Below are positions 10,310 through 21,371 of a stretch of 64,000 nucleotides of DNA, piece after piece. Each line of letters starts with the position of its first letter. The stretch's first letter is position 1. A program made the translations under genes and the position numbers. The DNA comes from Bubalus kerabau (taxonomy: Eukaryota > Chordata > Mammalia > Artiodactyla > Bovidae), in the NCBI RefSeq assembly GCF_029407905.1, contig NC_073627.1, positions 138,211,697 to 138,275,696 on the forward strand, in the 5' to 3' direction. The notes under the pieces were generated by a model that saw nothing but the letters and a program-made list of their open reading frames with translations, had not been told where the DNA came from and did no database searches.

Positions 10310-12303
10310 CAGTTCAGTTCAGTTGTTTAGTCGTATCTGACTCTTTGCAACTCCATGAACTGCAGTACGCCAGGCCTCCCTGTCCATCACCAACTCCCGG
10401 AGCTGGCTCAAACTCATGTCCATTGAGTCGGTGATGCCATCCAACCATCTCATCCTCTGTCGTCCCCTTCTCCTCCCACCTTCAATCTTTCTCAGCATCC
10501 GGGTCTTTCCCAATGAGTCAGTTCTTCACATCAGGTGGCCAAAGTATTGGGAGTTTCAGCTTCAGCATCAGTCCTTCCAATGAATATTCAGGACTGATTT
10601 CCTTTAGGATGAACTGGTTGGATCTCCTTGCAGTCCAAGGGACTCTCAAGAGTGTTCTCCAACACTCCAGTTCAAAAGCATAGATTCTTTGGCACTTAGC
10701 TTTCTTTACAGTCCAACTCTCACATCCATACATGACTACTGGAAAAACCATAGCCTTGACTAGATGGACCTTTGTTGGCAAAGTAATGTCTCTGCTTTTT
10801 AATATGCTATCTAGGTTGGTCATAGCTTTTCTTCCAAGCAGCAAGAATCTTTTAATTTCATGGCTTCAGTCACCACCTGCAGTGATTTTGGAGCCCCCCA
10901 AAATAAAGTCTGTCATTGTTTCCATTGTTTTCCCATCCATTTGCTTTGAAGTGATGGGACCAGATGCCATGATCTTAGTTTTCTGAATGTTGAGCTTTAA
11001 GCCAACTTTTTCACTCTCTTCTTTCACTTTCATCAAGAGGCTCTTTAGTTCTTCTTTGCTTTCTGCCATAAGAGTGGTGTCATCTGCATATCTGAGGTTA
11101 TTGATATTTCTTCTGGCAATCTTGACTCCAGCTTGTGCTTCATGCAGCCCAGCATTTCACATAATGTACTCTGCATATAAGTTAAATAAGCAGGGTGACA
11201 ATATACAGCCTTGACGTACTCCTTTCCCAATTTGGAACCAATCTGTTGTTCCATGTCCAGTTCTAACTGTTGGCTTCTTGACCTGCATACAGATTTCTCA
11301 GGAGGCAGGTCAGATATGGTATTCCCCTCTCTTGAAGAATTTTCCACAGCTTGTTGTGATTCACACAGTCAAAGGCTTTGGTGTAGTCAAGAAAGCAGAA
11401 GTAGATGTTTTTCAGGAACTCTCTTGCTTTTTTGATGATCCAGCAGATGTTGGCAGTTCGATCTCTGGTTCCTCTGCCTTTTCTAAATCCAGCTTGAACA
11501 TTTGGAAGTTCATGGTTCACATACTGTTGAAGCCTGGCTTGGAGAATTTTGAGCATTACTTTACTACTACTTTGTGAGATGAGTGCAATTGTGCGGTAGT
11601 TCGAGCATTCTTTGGCATTGCCTTCTTTGGCATTGGAATGAAAACTGATCTTTTCCAGTCCTGTGGCTACTGCTGAGTTTTCCATATTTGCTGGCATATT
11701 GAGTGCAGTGCTTTCACAGCATCATTTTTAAAGGGTTGAAATAGCTCAACTGGAATTCCATCACCTCCACTAGCTTTGTTTGTGGTGATGCTTCCTAAAG
11801 GCCCACTTGACTTCGCATTCCAGGATGTCTGGCTCTAGGTGAGTGATCACACCATTATGGTTATCTGGGTCATGAAAATCTTTTTTGTACAGTTCTTCTG
11901 TGTATTCTTGCAACCTCTTAATATCTTCTGCTTCTGTTAGGTCCATACCATTTCGGTCCTTTATTGTGCCCATCTTTGCATGAAACGTTCCCTTGATATC
12001 TCCAGTTTTCTTGAAGAGATTCTATTTCCATTCTATTGTTTTCCTCTATTTCTTTGCATTGATCACCAAGGAAGGCTTTCTTATCTCTCCTTGCTATTTT
12101 TTGGAACTCTGTATTCAAATGGGTGTATCTTTCGTTTTCTCCTTTGCCTTTAGCTTCTCTTCTTTTCCCAGTTATTTGTAAGTCCTCCTCAGACGACCAT
12201 TTTGCCTTTCTGCATTTCTTTTTCTTGGGGATGGTCTTGATCACTGCCTCCTGTACAATGTCATGAACCTCCGTTCATAGTTCTGCAGGCACTCCATCCA
12301 TCT
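10310..12303 (-). mobile_element. BovB LINE, main body of a 5'-inverted insertion
   Basis: This is the largest body segment of BovB with its 3' end at 10310. The broken ORF includes a 144-residue piece (11697-11263) with SNYRTIALIS, VQAGFRKGRGTRD and motif A (LDYTKAFDCV, Asp retained). YADD-encoding DNA is intact at 11079-11090 but in a different frame, because indels separate the pieces. Other readable parts: KKKKCRKAKW (about 12220) and the C-terminal QRMRWLDGITDSMD (about 10450-10410). The 5' continuation lies inverted at 12304-12460. The probable TSD TGAAGCTTAT (10300-10309) and TGAAACTTAT (12458-12467) brackets both pieces. Confidence 0.93.
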
Positions 12304-12460
12304 TAATTGCCAAATTCAGAGTTAAATTGAAGAAAGTAGGCGAAACCACTAGACCATTCAGGTATGACCTAAATCAAATCCCTTACAGTGAAAGTGACAA
12401 ATAGATTCAAGGGATTAGATATGATAGAGTGCCTGAAGAATTATGGATGGAGGTTCATGA
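12304..12460 (+). mobile_element. Inverted 5' segment of the adjacent BovB
   Basis: This is the next BovB segment upstream of the one at 10310-12303, but in plus orientation ('ttaaattgaagaaagtaggc', 'ccactagaccattcaggtat'). About 33 bases ('gagtgcctg..aggttcatg') occur in both arms: at 12424-12458 here and reversed at 12269-12300. This is the structure expected from twin priming. Confidence 0.85.
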
Positions 12461-12490
12461 AACTTATGGTGGTGGGTAATAGTCATAGTG

Positions 12491-12689
12491 CGCTTCCCAG
12501 GTGGCTCAGTGGTAAAGAATTCACCTGCAATGTAGGGGACTCAGGTTCGACCCCTGGGTTGGGAAGATCCCCTGGAGGAGGAAATGGCAACCCACTCCAG
12601 TATCCTTGGCAGGGAAATCGCAGGGACAGAGGAGTTGGTGGGCTTTAGTCCTTGGGGTTGCAAAGAGTTGGACACTACTGAGCGGCTAA
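12491..12689 (+). mobile_element. Bov-tA SINE
   Basis: Full length, inserted just beyond the BovB. ATAGTGC occurs on both sides (12484-12490 and just after the A-rich tail) and is a probable short TSD. Confidence 0.92.
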
Positions 12690-13132
12690 AAAATAGTGCT
12701 ATATGTTTACTGTATGCAGTGGGTGAATCACAAGTGCCCATATGCTCTGGGAAGGAGTTTTCTCTGTTTTCCTGTCCCCTTCTTCTCTCCAGACCTCTCC
12801 CTTCCCCTCCCTGCCCCCAACAACCATACAAATGGATCAGTTTTCACACTGGTGTGTCTTTCCTTGTCACTTTCAGGCCTCAACAGACCCCAAGCTGCTG
12901 TGTGATGTGTCCTGGGGCTGTTGACATCTTGCCGAGGGTATAGGAGCAGGATCCCCAGCTCCTCCAAGGGTGAAATTTACTAAGAATGGGCTTAAATTAC
13001 CATTTCACCATCTGATACCTTAGAAATGTCTTGTTTTAATGAGGAGAGCCATGAGGAGTTCAGCAAGCATGTAGGTGTTTTGAAAAACGGAGTGGGAATG
13101 GGTCATCTTACCCTCAGTTGAGTTTATTCTCG
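12690..13132. other. Unassigned, with pyrimidine-rich tract
   Basis: Unique-looking sequence with a C/T-rich stretch at about 12770-12825. The open frames there on both strands overlap each other and carry no recognisable domain. Confidence 0.45.
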
Positions 13133-13226
13133 GTTCAGTTCAGTTCAGTCACTCAGTTGTGTCTGATTCTTTGAGACCCCAAGGACTGCAGCACGCCAGG
13201 CTTCCCTGTCCATCACCAATTCCTGG
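13133..13226 (-). mobile_element. BovB 3'-end fragment
   Basis: The last 94 bases of BovB with the terminal TTCAG repeats at 13133-13149. It is extremely 5'-truncated. Confidence 0.88.
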
Positions 13227-13370
13227 ATAATGAAAATTCAAGCATGGTGGCTTAATGCTCATAAAATACCTTTGTCTGCAGCATATCATGTATTCTGAGA
13301 CTTTTCCATCCAGTCAGGCCCTTTTTTTTGGAGCAGGAGTCTGTGGGGTCACTTAAAAACACTGTCAGTC
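13227..13370. other. Unassigned
   Basis: Short interval with no feature recognised. Confidence 0.4.
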
Positions 13371-13544
13371 CTGGTGCCCAGTGGTTGAGAGTTTGGCTTC
13401 CAATGCAGGGAGTGCACGTTGAGTGCTTGGTTGAGGAGCTAAGATCCCACATGACTTGAGGCCAAAACATAAAAAAACCCTGAAGCAATGTTATAACACA
13501 TTCAATAAAGACTTACAGAAAAATGGTTCACATTAAAAAAAAAA
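13371..13544 (+). mobile_element. CHR-type SINE
   Basis: The tRNA-derived head lies at 13371-13450 and the AT-rich tail part ('gcaatgttataacacattca') ends in an A-run near 13533-13544. TGTCAGTC at 13363-13370 and 13557-13564, with similar flanking bases, is the TSD. Confidence 0.85.
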
Positions 13545-13564
13545 TGCTTAAAATATTGTCAGTC

Positions 13565-13911
13565 TAGTCAGTAGGGACCCTGGCTAACCCTGCAAGGTTT
13601 TTGGTTGTCTGGGAAAAATCGAATTTCCTTGAGATTCAGTCAGTCAAACCATACTGGTTTTTCCCTTCAGTCTAGTTTGAGCTTAATTTAGGCAGGTCAG
13701 GCAGCATAATTGTCGCTGAGACCCAGACTTCAGTAACCCTTCATCAGGGAGGGCAGTAATGCCAATGGGTTGAATCACCTTGGTCTCTCCCCAGACAAGC
13801 TGGTTTCCTGCCCCAGAGTGACCAGTTTATACCAACTGCTGCTTCAGCTTTTGAGTTTTGAGTTTAATTTCATATTATTTTTTGTTATAGTTGCATGTGT
13901 AACTAGAAGAC
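13565..13911. other. Unassigned unique-looking sequence
   Basis: No feature recognised. Confidence 0.45.
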
Positions 13912-13922
13912 CAGATAGTCTT

Positions 13923-14124
13923 CCCAGGTGGCTCAGTGGTAAGGAATCCGCCTGCCAAAGCAGGAGAAGTGGGTTTGATCCCTGGGTCTGGAAGATGCCC
14001 TGGAGGAGGAAATGGCAGCCCACTTCAGTATCCTTGCCTGGAAAATCCCATGGACAGAGGAGCCTGGCAGGCTACAGCCCATGGGGATTGCAAAGAGTTG
14101 GACACGACTGAGAACACATATGCA
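13923..14124 (+). mobile_element. Bov-tA SINE
   Basis: Full length, with perfect 11-bp TSD CAGATAGTCTT at 13912-13922 and 14125-14135 (the first bases of the element overlap the TSD, so the limit is uncertain by two bases). Confidence 0.94.
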
Positions 14125-14139
14125 CAGATAGTCTTATCT

Positions 14140-14350
14140 TTTAAAACTTTACACACGGATGGACCTAGAGGTGGTCACACTGAATGAAGTAAGTTAGACA
14201 GAGAAACACAGATATTATATGATAGCACTTATATGTGGAATCTAAGATAAGGCTACAAATGAACTTATCTACAAAATGGAGTCATACATATAGAAAACGA
14301 ATTTATGGTTACCAGGGGTTAAGGGAGGGATAAATTGGGAGATTGCAAGT

Positions 14351-14382
<32 letters not shown>

Positions 14383-14590
14383 CTACTATATATAACTATA
14401 TATAAAGTAGATAACTAATAAGGACCTACTGTGAAGTACAGGGAACTCTACTCAATACTCTGTACCGACCTACATGAGAAAAGAACCTGAAAAGAGTGGA
14501 TATTATATGTGCATGTATAATGATTCACTTTGCTATATACCTGAAACCAACACAACATTGTAATTATATTCCAAATAAAAATTTAAAAAT
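14140..14590 (+). mobile_element. L1 3' end
   Basis: L1 3' region ('gaagtaagttagacagagaa', 'cttatatgtggaatctaaga', terminal 'acctgaaaccaacacaacat') with a (TA)n expansion at 14354-14380 and an A-rich tail. Confidence 0.88.
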
Positions 14591-14706
14591 ATGTAAGAGA
14601 AATAGCTACAACTAACTTTCTATAGCAGATGATGATAAAAGTGACTAAGCTATTATCTAAATTTTTTCTCACTTTTTGTGTCTTCCCCTTTGTATACTAT
14701 ATTTTT
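14591..14706. other. Unassigned
   Basis: No feature recognised. The TSD of the next CHR element lies at its end. Confidence 0.4.
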
Positions 14707-14866
14707 ACTTTTTCTTTTTAAAAGTATTTATTTGACTTCACCAGGTATTAGTTGTGGCACATGAGATCTTTAGTTGCAGCATATAGGATTGATTTCCCTG
14801 ACCTGAGATCAAACCCCAGTCCCCCTGCATTAGGAGTCTTAGCCCCTGGACCACCAGGGAAGTCCT
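14707..14866 (-). mobile_element. CHR-type SINE
   Basis: The head is at the right ('ggaccaccagggaagtcc'). TSD: GTATACTATATTTT (about 14692-14705) and GTATGCTATATTTT (about 14867-14880), one mismatch. Confidence 0.88.
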
Positions 14867-14944
14867 GTATGCTATATTTTATTCTTTTGTAATGAAATGA
14901 CAAGGCAGAGCAGGAATTTGGATGAAATCTTTGTCTTAGAGTTT

Positions 14945-15143
14945 TTTAAAAATATACTTATTTATTTGTCTGCACCGGGTCTTAACTGTGGCATGTAGAA
15001 TCTTCTATTTTTATTGCAGCGTGGGGGAATCTTTTAGTTATGGCAGGTGGGATCTATTAATAGTTCCCTGACCAGGGATCAAACCTGGGCCCCTGCACTG
15101 GGAGCTCGGAGTCTTAGCCACTGGACCACCAGAGAAGTCACTG
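14945..15143 (-). mobile_element. CHR-type SINE
   Basis: A second CHR element in the same orientation 80 bp away. Flanks GTCTTAGAGTTTTTT (left) and GTCTTAGAATTTTTA (right) form the TSD. Confidence 0.87.
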
Positions 15144-15559
15144 TCTTAGAATTTTTAACAGAAGTAATTCCCAGCACCACTGTGAGGGAGAGGGTCTCTG
15201 TGTTAGTTTCCTGATTTTGTATGTAAGGAGTCTAAATAACAGACAATATTTATAATTTCAAAGTATCATTGGTAACACAGAAAAAAAGCAACACAGTACA
15301 TTTTCAATGGTGAAATACATGTGTAGTGTATTACAGACAATATTCTTTTGTACTTGTGGAATAGTTTAGTGACCATGAGAAAATTTCTGTCTCAAAAATA
15401 CTCAATAATTGGGAAAACAAACCCATTTTATAACAAAAAAATCATTTTAAATAAAAAAATGGCTTCTGGTCATTTGGTATAACTTTTTATGCTTAGCCTT
15501 ATTGGAATATATTTTTAAACTATTCAGTACTTGATAAAAAAGAAACCAAAGAAAGGTAT
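15144..15559. other. Unassigned AT-rich sequence
   Basis: No feature that I can name. It may be part of the L1 relic that follows. Confidence 0.4.
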
Positions 15560-16045
15560 GAAAAGTAAAGAAAAATTTGACTTAACAATTTTACTTTTGT
15601 ATTCTACAGAAGGAATACCATAATTATGTACAAATTTATCCTCCAGTGTGGTGATTAGAATGGTATTTGTAGCTGAAATACAGAAAAATCTTAGATATTC
15701 ATTAAAAGACATTTTGGTGATCATACAATGGGATAGAACATAGTCACTTAAAACTTACTGGATTTGGAAGAAAGATGTGTGTGATATTTTTTAACTGAAA
15801 GTATGAGTTGTAGACCAAAAAAATAACAAGATTTCACATTTGGGGAAGTGTGTGTGTGTGTGTGAATTCACAATGGATTTTTGGGGCTTAAATATAGGAA
15901 GTAAAAAGTATACAGATGGAATGTTAACAGTTGCTAACTTTGAGACTGGATACATGGAGTGTCTTTTATACAAATCAAAAGACAAATGATGGGATTATAG
16001 GCAATTTTTGGTGCCTTTTGAATTTTATATATATATATAAAATCC
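15560..16045 (+). mobile_element. Very old L1 3' region
   Basis: Pieces such as 'catacaatgggatagaacat', 'gaatgttaacagttgctaac' and 'gatgggattataggcaattt' follow the order seen in old mammalian L1 3' ends. Short TG (15848-15863) and TA (16027-16040) repeats are included. No frame survives. Confidence 0.5.
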
Positions 16046-16433
16046 TAAAACAATGTAAGATGAAAACTTGAAGGCCAGAAGGGGATGCATGGGGAAACTT
16101 TGAGCCAACACTGCCCTCTGCTGGGGAAGTTGTATCATGCACCGGCTTGGTTTACTCCAGGACCAAGAATCGAGGGTCAGATTCTTCTGCAAGAGCAGGG
16201 AAGGCCGCTGGGAGATCACCCACTCGATTGACCTTCAGACCTGGGCTCATGCCAGAGTTTCCAGGGCTGCACCCACGGAGAATCGAGTGGAACAATTTAC
16301 TACTGGAGCCAGGTATCTGCTTTCATGAAGAAGCCCCGCACTTGGTGCTGATCATGGGATGTAGGTTCTTATCTCTGCCCTTCAGCTTTGCAAACTGAAC
16401 TGGTCGATGAAGTTAGCTGTACTGGTTTATATT
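16046..16433. other. Unique-looking sequence with a CTCF-like motif
   Basis: No repeat is recognised. Two overlapping plus-strand open frames (16137-16328, 16147-16398) have no recognisable domain. The notable site is at 16111-16124. Confidence 0.45.
16111..16124 (-). promoter_or_regulatory. CTCF-type motif
   Basis: On the minus strand this reads CCAGCAGAGGGCAG, which agrees with the CTCF core CCASYAGRKGGCRS at every position. It lies in unique-looking sequence, not in a SINE. Binding is inferred from the motif alone. Confidence 0.5.
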
Positions 16434-16523
16434 TGTTGTTGTTCAGTTGCTCAGTTGTGTCCGACTCTTTGTGATCCCATGGACTGCAGCGCACCAGGCC
16501 TCCCTGTCCTTTACCATCGCCTG
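16434..16523 (-). mobile_element. BovB 3'-end fragment
   Basis: About 90 bases of the BovB 3' terminus with a TTG/TTC tail at the left. It has the same very short form as 13133-13226. Confidence 0.87.
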
Positions 16524-16874
16524 GTTTACATAAGAGGCTTCTGTGGAGCTGTAACTAGAAGCCAGACCCTTTGATTCCTAGCCCAGAAAGTTCTTTTAAA
16601 TCCCACTCCCCCAGTCCTCCCTTGACATTTGACAGTGATGAGGTCCTATTTATTTTTGTGCCTCGAAACCACGTTTTGCCAGCAGTGGCCTTGCCAGTAC
16701 CCTGTGGTCTTTCCTCTTAGTGCCACCTGGGCCTTACCTGGACTTTGTCCTCTGGCTCATCTCTTTGTTTCAGTCACAGGTGGGTCCTGGGAATCCTACA
16801 CCAATAAGTTAGTAATTGAGCCCCTTTTACCTTATTTTCATGGGGAGCCACCTGAACATAGACCCCAGAATTGA
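16524..16874. other. Unassigned unique-looking sequence
   Basis: An 81-residue open frame (16629-16874) has no recognisable domain and no supporting signals. Confidence 0.45.
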
Positions 16875-17210
16875 AAGGCTTGGCTGGAATCAGGCTCCAC
16901 TATTTAACAGCAATGAGACCTTGGGCTGGAGAGAGCAAATATTTAAGCGTCAGTTTCCCCATCTTTAAAATGGCAGCAAATAATATTACTGTTCCTCTTA
17001 GGTCCCTGGAGAAGGAATTGGCAACCCACTCCAGTATTCTTGCCTGGAAAATCCCATGGACAGAGGAAGCTGGTGGGCTACAGTCCCTGGGGTTGCAAAG
17101 AGTTGGACACGATGGAGAGACTGAGCATGTGCGAACCCTCTTAGGGTGGTTAAAGGATCAGATGCGCTAATCTATGTACAGCATCTAACCACAGTGCCTG
17201 GCACTTGATA
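16875..17210 (+). mobile_element. MIR SINE, split by a BovA SINE
   Basis: The MIR parts are 16875-17002 ('gcgtcagtttccccatcttt', 'aaaatggcagcaaataatat') and 17137-17210 ('taaccacagtgcctggcact'). The later SINE at 17003-17136 interrupts the element in its central-to-3' part. Confidence 0.75.
17003..17136 (+). mobile_element. BovA SINE (no tRNA head)
   Basis: A body-only element starting at 'ctggagaaggaattggcaac', inside MIR, with perfect 9-bp TSD CCTCTTAGG at 16994-17002 and 17137-17145. Confidence 0.92.
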
Positions 17211-17634
17211 TATTTGCTCTTCTTTTTCGAATGCAATATGGCAGCTCAGAGGGTGGTTAGAAAGTATAATGACTCTTGGGATCTTGCTGAAGAAAGGTGG
17301 CAATGGCATAAATGGACCCCTTTCATTTCATAGAAACTCTACCAAATGTCCATTTAATTCTGAAGAAAGCTCCCTGCAGAGAGGGGAAAATGTATAGAAA
17401 TAAAGGCACTAAAAACTTTAGAAAATAAAAATTATTTCCTATTTTCAAAGTTCAAAATTTTTTATAAAAATTTAAAAGTCTTCCTGTTTTCCAGCATCTT
17501 CACATGAGAAATTAGACACCCCACAAATGAACATTTTTTTTGAGAAAACTACTTTATGCACAATGTATTTCTAAGCTAACAAAGTGACTTTAGATCCTTA
17601 ATAAAAATTAAAATATCGAAAGTGTTCAAATACT
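17211..17634. other. Unassigned AT-rich sequence
   Basis: No feature recognised. Confidence 0.4.
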
Positions 17635-18450
17635 TGAGAAAGAAAAACCAAGCTGGAGGCAGCATACTCCCTGATTTCAAACAATATTATAAGACCTTCA
17701 TCATCAAAACAGACATATAGATCAATGGAACACTATTGAGAACCTAGAAATAAATCCATGCATATATAGTCAATAACTTACAACAAAAGAGCCAAGAATA
17801 CACAATGGCGAAAGGACAGTCTCTTCAATAAATGGTATTAGGAAAACTCCATTCTCGCCACATGCAAAGAACAAAACAGGAACCATTATTTTACACCACA
17901 CACAAAAGTTAACTCAGAATGGATTAAAGACTTGGATATAAGATCTGAAACCATAAAACTCTTGGAAGAAAACACAGACAGTAAGCTATGTGACATCAGT
18001 CTTGGCAATGATTTTTTTTTTTAGATCTGACTCCAAAAGCAAAGGCAACAAAAGCAAAAATAGACAAGTGGGAGACTTCCCTGGCAGTCCAGTGGCTGAC
18101 TTCCCTGGCAGGCCAGTGGCTATGACTCCCAATGCAGGGGCCCCAGTTTCAGTCCCTGGTCAGGGAACTAGAGACCACATGCCGCAACTAAGACCTGGTG
18201 CAGTCAAATAAATAGATAAAAATAAATATAGAAAAAATAGACAAGTAATACTATATCATACTAAAAAGCTTCTGCACAGCTAAGGGAACCTTCATCAAAT
18301 GAAAAGGCAACCTATGTAATGGGAGAAGGTATTTGTACGTCATATATCTGATATGAGTTAACATCCAAAATATATAAAGAACTCATACAACTCAATAGTC
18401 AAACAAACAAAAGCAAACTGATCAAAAAATGGAAAGAAGATCTGACCTTA
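17635..18450 (+). mobile_element. L1 ORF2 fragment, split by a CHR SINE
   Basis: Clear ORF2 DNA ('ccaagctggaggcagcatac', 'agacatatagatcaatggaa', 'aaaatatataaagaactcat') in two parts around 18070-18232. It has an internal deletion near 17680-17710 and many stops; no endonuclease or full reverse transcriptase is present. Confidence 0.85.
18070..18232 (+). mobile_element. CHR-type SINE with a duplicated head
   Basis: Perfect 14-bp TSD AAAAATAGACAAGT at 18056-18069 and 18233-18246. The first 24 bases of the head occur twice in direct tandem (18074-18097 and 18098-18121, one difference). The body then continues normally to an AATAAATAGATA-type tail. Confidence 0.93.
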
Positions 18451-18905
18451 AGCTAATGAGAAGCATTCCTGGTTGATAGTCTTATTTTTCAGAGACCTTC
18501 TTTTCAGGGAGTTATTTAGTATTCTCCCATGTGAGTATGTCACATTAACTTATTTTGCAAATAAAAAAGTGTTCAGATACTTGCCCAAACTGCTTCTCTT
18601 CCTGACTTCATCATTACTGGATATATTTGTATCTATAAGAAGGGTATTTTTAGAAACACAGGTATGGGAGTGGAGTTTATTCTGCTAGGAAGCAGGAATG
18701 AGGTGTTGGATATGGGACACACAGTGTTTAGGGGAATCCAGAGTGAGGTGGTGAGGCATCTGGGACGTACAGGGGGCCTGAGGACTCAGAGCACAAAGGG
18801 GGCTGGGAATGCCAGAGGTAAGAGTGAGCAGAGAGCAGGTGTATCGGGGCCAGGCAGGGGCTCCGTATATAAGTGGTTTCTCAACTCTGTTGCATGCTGG
18901 AACCA
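18451..18905. other. Unassigned unique-looking sequence
   Basis: No repeat is recognised. Overlapping open frames on both strands (18664-18918 plus, 18685-18906 minus) have no recognisable domain. Confidence 0.45.
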
Positions 18906-19017
18906 CTGCAGTGGCTGAAAAATGTCCCCAGAGGTAGTAGGTCCTAATCCTTGGAAATTTGTGAATGCTACCTTATTGGAAAAAAAGGCCTTTGCAGATA
19001 TAATTAAATTAAGGATT
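18906..19017 (+). repeat. Possible old LTR-type repeat fragment
   Basis: The order 'aatgtcccc..gtcctaatcc.tggaa..tgtgaatgctaccttatt' and 'ggcctttgcagatataatta' is that of a common mammalian repeat, probably an LTR of the MaLR group. The name is not certain. A CHR insertion cuts it off. Confidence 0.4.
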
Positions 19018-19190
19018 AAAAAAATGATTTATTTTTGACGGCACGGGGTTTTTGTTGCTGTGCGGGGGCTTCCTCTAGTTGCAACGAGCAGCGGTACTCT
19101 TTGTAGCGGTGTGTGGGCTGCTCATTGCAGCCGCTTCTCTTATTGTGGAGCATGGGCTCTAGGCACATGGGCTCTGTAGTTGGGGGCACA
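19018..19190 (-). mobile_element. CHR-type SINE, long form, tRNA head missing
   Basis: The 3' half of the long CHR form ('tgctcattgcagccgcttct') is present, but the element stops before the tRNA-derived head, i.e. it is 5'-truncated. Confidence 0.8.
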
Positions 19191-19465
19191 CGGGGAATGC
19201 TGGATTCAATTGCTTCAGTGTGAAACTGATCATTACCCAGACTTGAAATCTCCATTGATTAAGACTTGGAAACATGGATCTTCATTTTTTTTTTGCTTTC
19301 CTAGAATTGTAGATTCTCACATCTCAGAGATCATAGGCACACCTCAGAGGCACGGTTGTTCCATTTCTCCCTCTCCCCCATTCCCCAAGCAGGAACCCCT
19401 TGCATATTGCCTTTCCTTTTCTTAAGTGTGTCCTTAACACACTTAACATGAAATCTCCCCTCTTA
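19191..19465. other. Unassigned
   Basis: No feature recognised. Confidence 0.4.
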
Positions 19466-19937
19466 ACAAACTTTATTTTATTTTATTTTTTTAAACTTTA
19501 AATTTTATATTGCAGTATAGCTGATTAACAATGTTGTGATAGCTTCAGATGCACAGCAAAGGGACTCAGCATACATATTCATGTATGCATTCTCCCCCAG
19601 ACTCCCCTCCCATCCAGGCTGCCACATAACATTGAGCAGAGTTCCCTGTGCTGTACAGTAGGTCCTTGTTAGCTATCCATTTTCAATATAGCAGTGTGTA
19701 CATGTCCATCCCAAACTCCTTATCTATCCCTTTCCCCCATCCTTCCCTCTTTGTAACCATTGGTTTTTTCTCTAAGTCTGTGAGTCTCTTTTGTAAATAA
19801 GTTCATTTATATAATTTCTTTTTAGATGCAGCATAAAAAAGATGTCTTGCAATATCTCTCCTTCTCTATCTGATTTACTTCACTCAGTGTGACAACCTCA
19901 TGTTGCTGCAAATGGCATTATTTCATTCTTTTTACCA
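19466..19937 (-). mobile_element. L1 3' end
   Basis: Ruminant-type L1 3' sequence in reverse ('attgcagtatagctgattaa', 'tgtacagtaggtccttgtta', 'gttgctgcaaatggcattat'), interrupted at its 5' side by a second L1 insertion. Confidence 0.9.
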
Positions 19938-19946
19938 GCTAATAAA

Positions 19947-20171
19947 CATTAAAAAAAAAAAACTTTTTCTTTTATACTGGAGTTTAGCTGATTAACAATG
20001 GTGTGATAGTTTCAGGTGAAGAGTGAAGCGACTCAGCCATACATATATATGTATCCATTCACCCACAAACTCCCCTCCCATCCAGGCTGCCACATAACAT
20101 GGAGCAGAGTTCCCTGTACTAGACAGTAGGTCCTTGTTGGTTATCCATTTTAAATATAGCAGTGGGTGATG
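19947..20171 (-). mobile_element. Second L1 3' end inserted in the first
   Basis: A 225-bp, strongly 5'-truncated copy beginning with an A/T tail at 19950. GCTAATAAA at 19938-19946 and 20172-20180 is the TSD. Confidence 0.88.
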
Positions 20172-20180
20172 GCTAATAAA

Positions 20181-20397
20181 ACTTTTAAGTGAACAGTCCA
20201 ATCTGATACAATGTTGTACAGCAGATGTCTAGAACTTATCCACCCTGCATACCTGAGATTTCATCTCATCTAATGACATTTCTTCATCCCCCTCCTCCTA
20301 GTCTCTGGCAACCACCATTCGACTCTTGGATTCTAGGAGTTTGATTATTTTAGATGCCTCAGATACATGGAATTATGCAGGATTTGTCTTATTGATC
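20181..20397 (-). mobile_element. Older L1 3' fragment
   Basis: The stretch 'ctctggcaaccaccattcga' and 'tcagatacatggaattatgc' is typical of an older L1 3' region. Confidence 0.65.
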
Positions 20398-20398
20398 C

Positions 20399-20523
20399 CT
20401 TGGAGACGGAGATGGCAACTCACTCCAGGATTCTTGCCTGGAGAATCCCATGGACAGAGGAGCCTGGCAGGCTATACAGTCCGTGGGGTTGCAGAGAGTC
20501 GGATATGACTGAGCACACACTCA
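20399..20523 (+). mobile_element. BovA SINE (body only)
   Basis: From 'cttggagacggagatggcaa' to '..gactgagcacacactcat'. No tRNA head. Confidence 0.9.
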
Positions 20524-21371
20524 TGCTGCTGTCTTAGAGGCAATTTTTTGGACTCTGGTGTTGCTCCAACTTATCACCTGGATATCTCAATGGGGCACAG
20601 TACTTCAAGTGTAGCTGCCTAGCAGGGGTCACCAAGGTTCACGCACATCTTAGATCAGGCTTCTGCTGATGTGGCCACCAAGCAAAGAACACGCCTAGCT
20701 CTGTATTTGCAGGAAGAGTAGTCTTACCCTCTAGGTCCCCTAGATGGTGCTGCTTGTCAAGTGTGAGTGTTTCTTTTCTTTTTTTTTTTTTTCCTTTTTT
20801 CTTCTGAAGCTGCTGACATCTCCCTGTGACCCCCAGGCTGATGTCAGTGTCCTTCATCTTAGTGGAAAGTTACTGGTGTCCGACTTGGTGAGTGATGTCA
20901 GAGATGCTTTCAATGGGAAATAATCCGTACCTCTGGGTATTTGAAAATGCTTTAGGGTAGGAGTGTGTTGTCTAACTTGTTTATGCGTGTGGCATGAGGC
21001 TTTCATTCTTGGTTGCATGACTATGTTCAGATATACCCTGTGCAAGGAAGGGGGGTTGATATTTACAGTGACCTGTGTGGGGAGGGAGAGCAGGAGGAGA
21101 GAGATGTCAGAGTGAAGGCAGAGTCCATACCTTTTCCTCATCCCTTTCTTTCCCTGATCCAACTTTTCTTGAGATAGGAAAAATGTCTGTGTCTCCATCC
21201 TTCCTGAAGTGCCACTGGGTCACATCCATTTCTTCCCATGATCAGGAATCTTCCTATCAAGTATACATTCATTCACACCTATAACTGGCTGAAATTACCC
21301 TGATCTAGGAATCAGAATTTTCATATCGGAGATAAAATGATACTTTAGGAATGTAAGGAAATGTAAAAAAT
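20524..21371. other. Unassigned unique-looking sequence
   Basis: About 850 bp without a recognised repeat apart from a T-run at 20780-20793. A 114-residue minus-strand open frame (21198-20854) has no recognisable domain. Confidence 0.5.
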
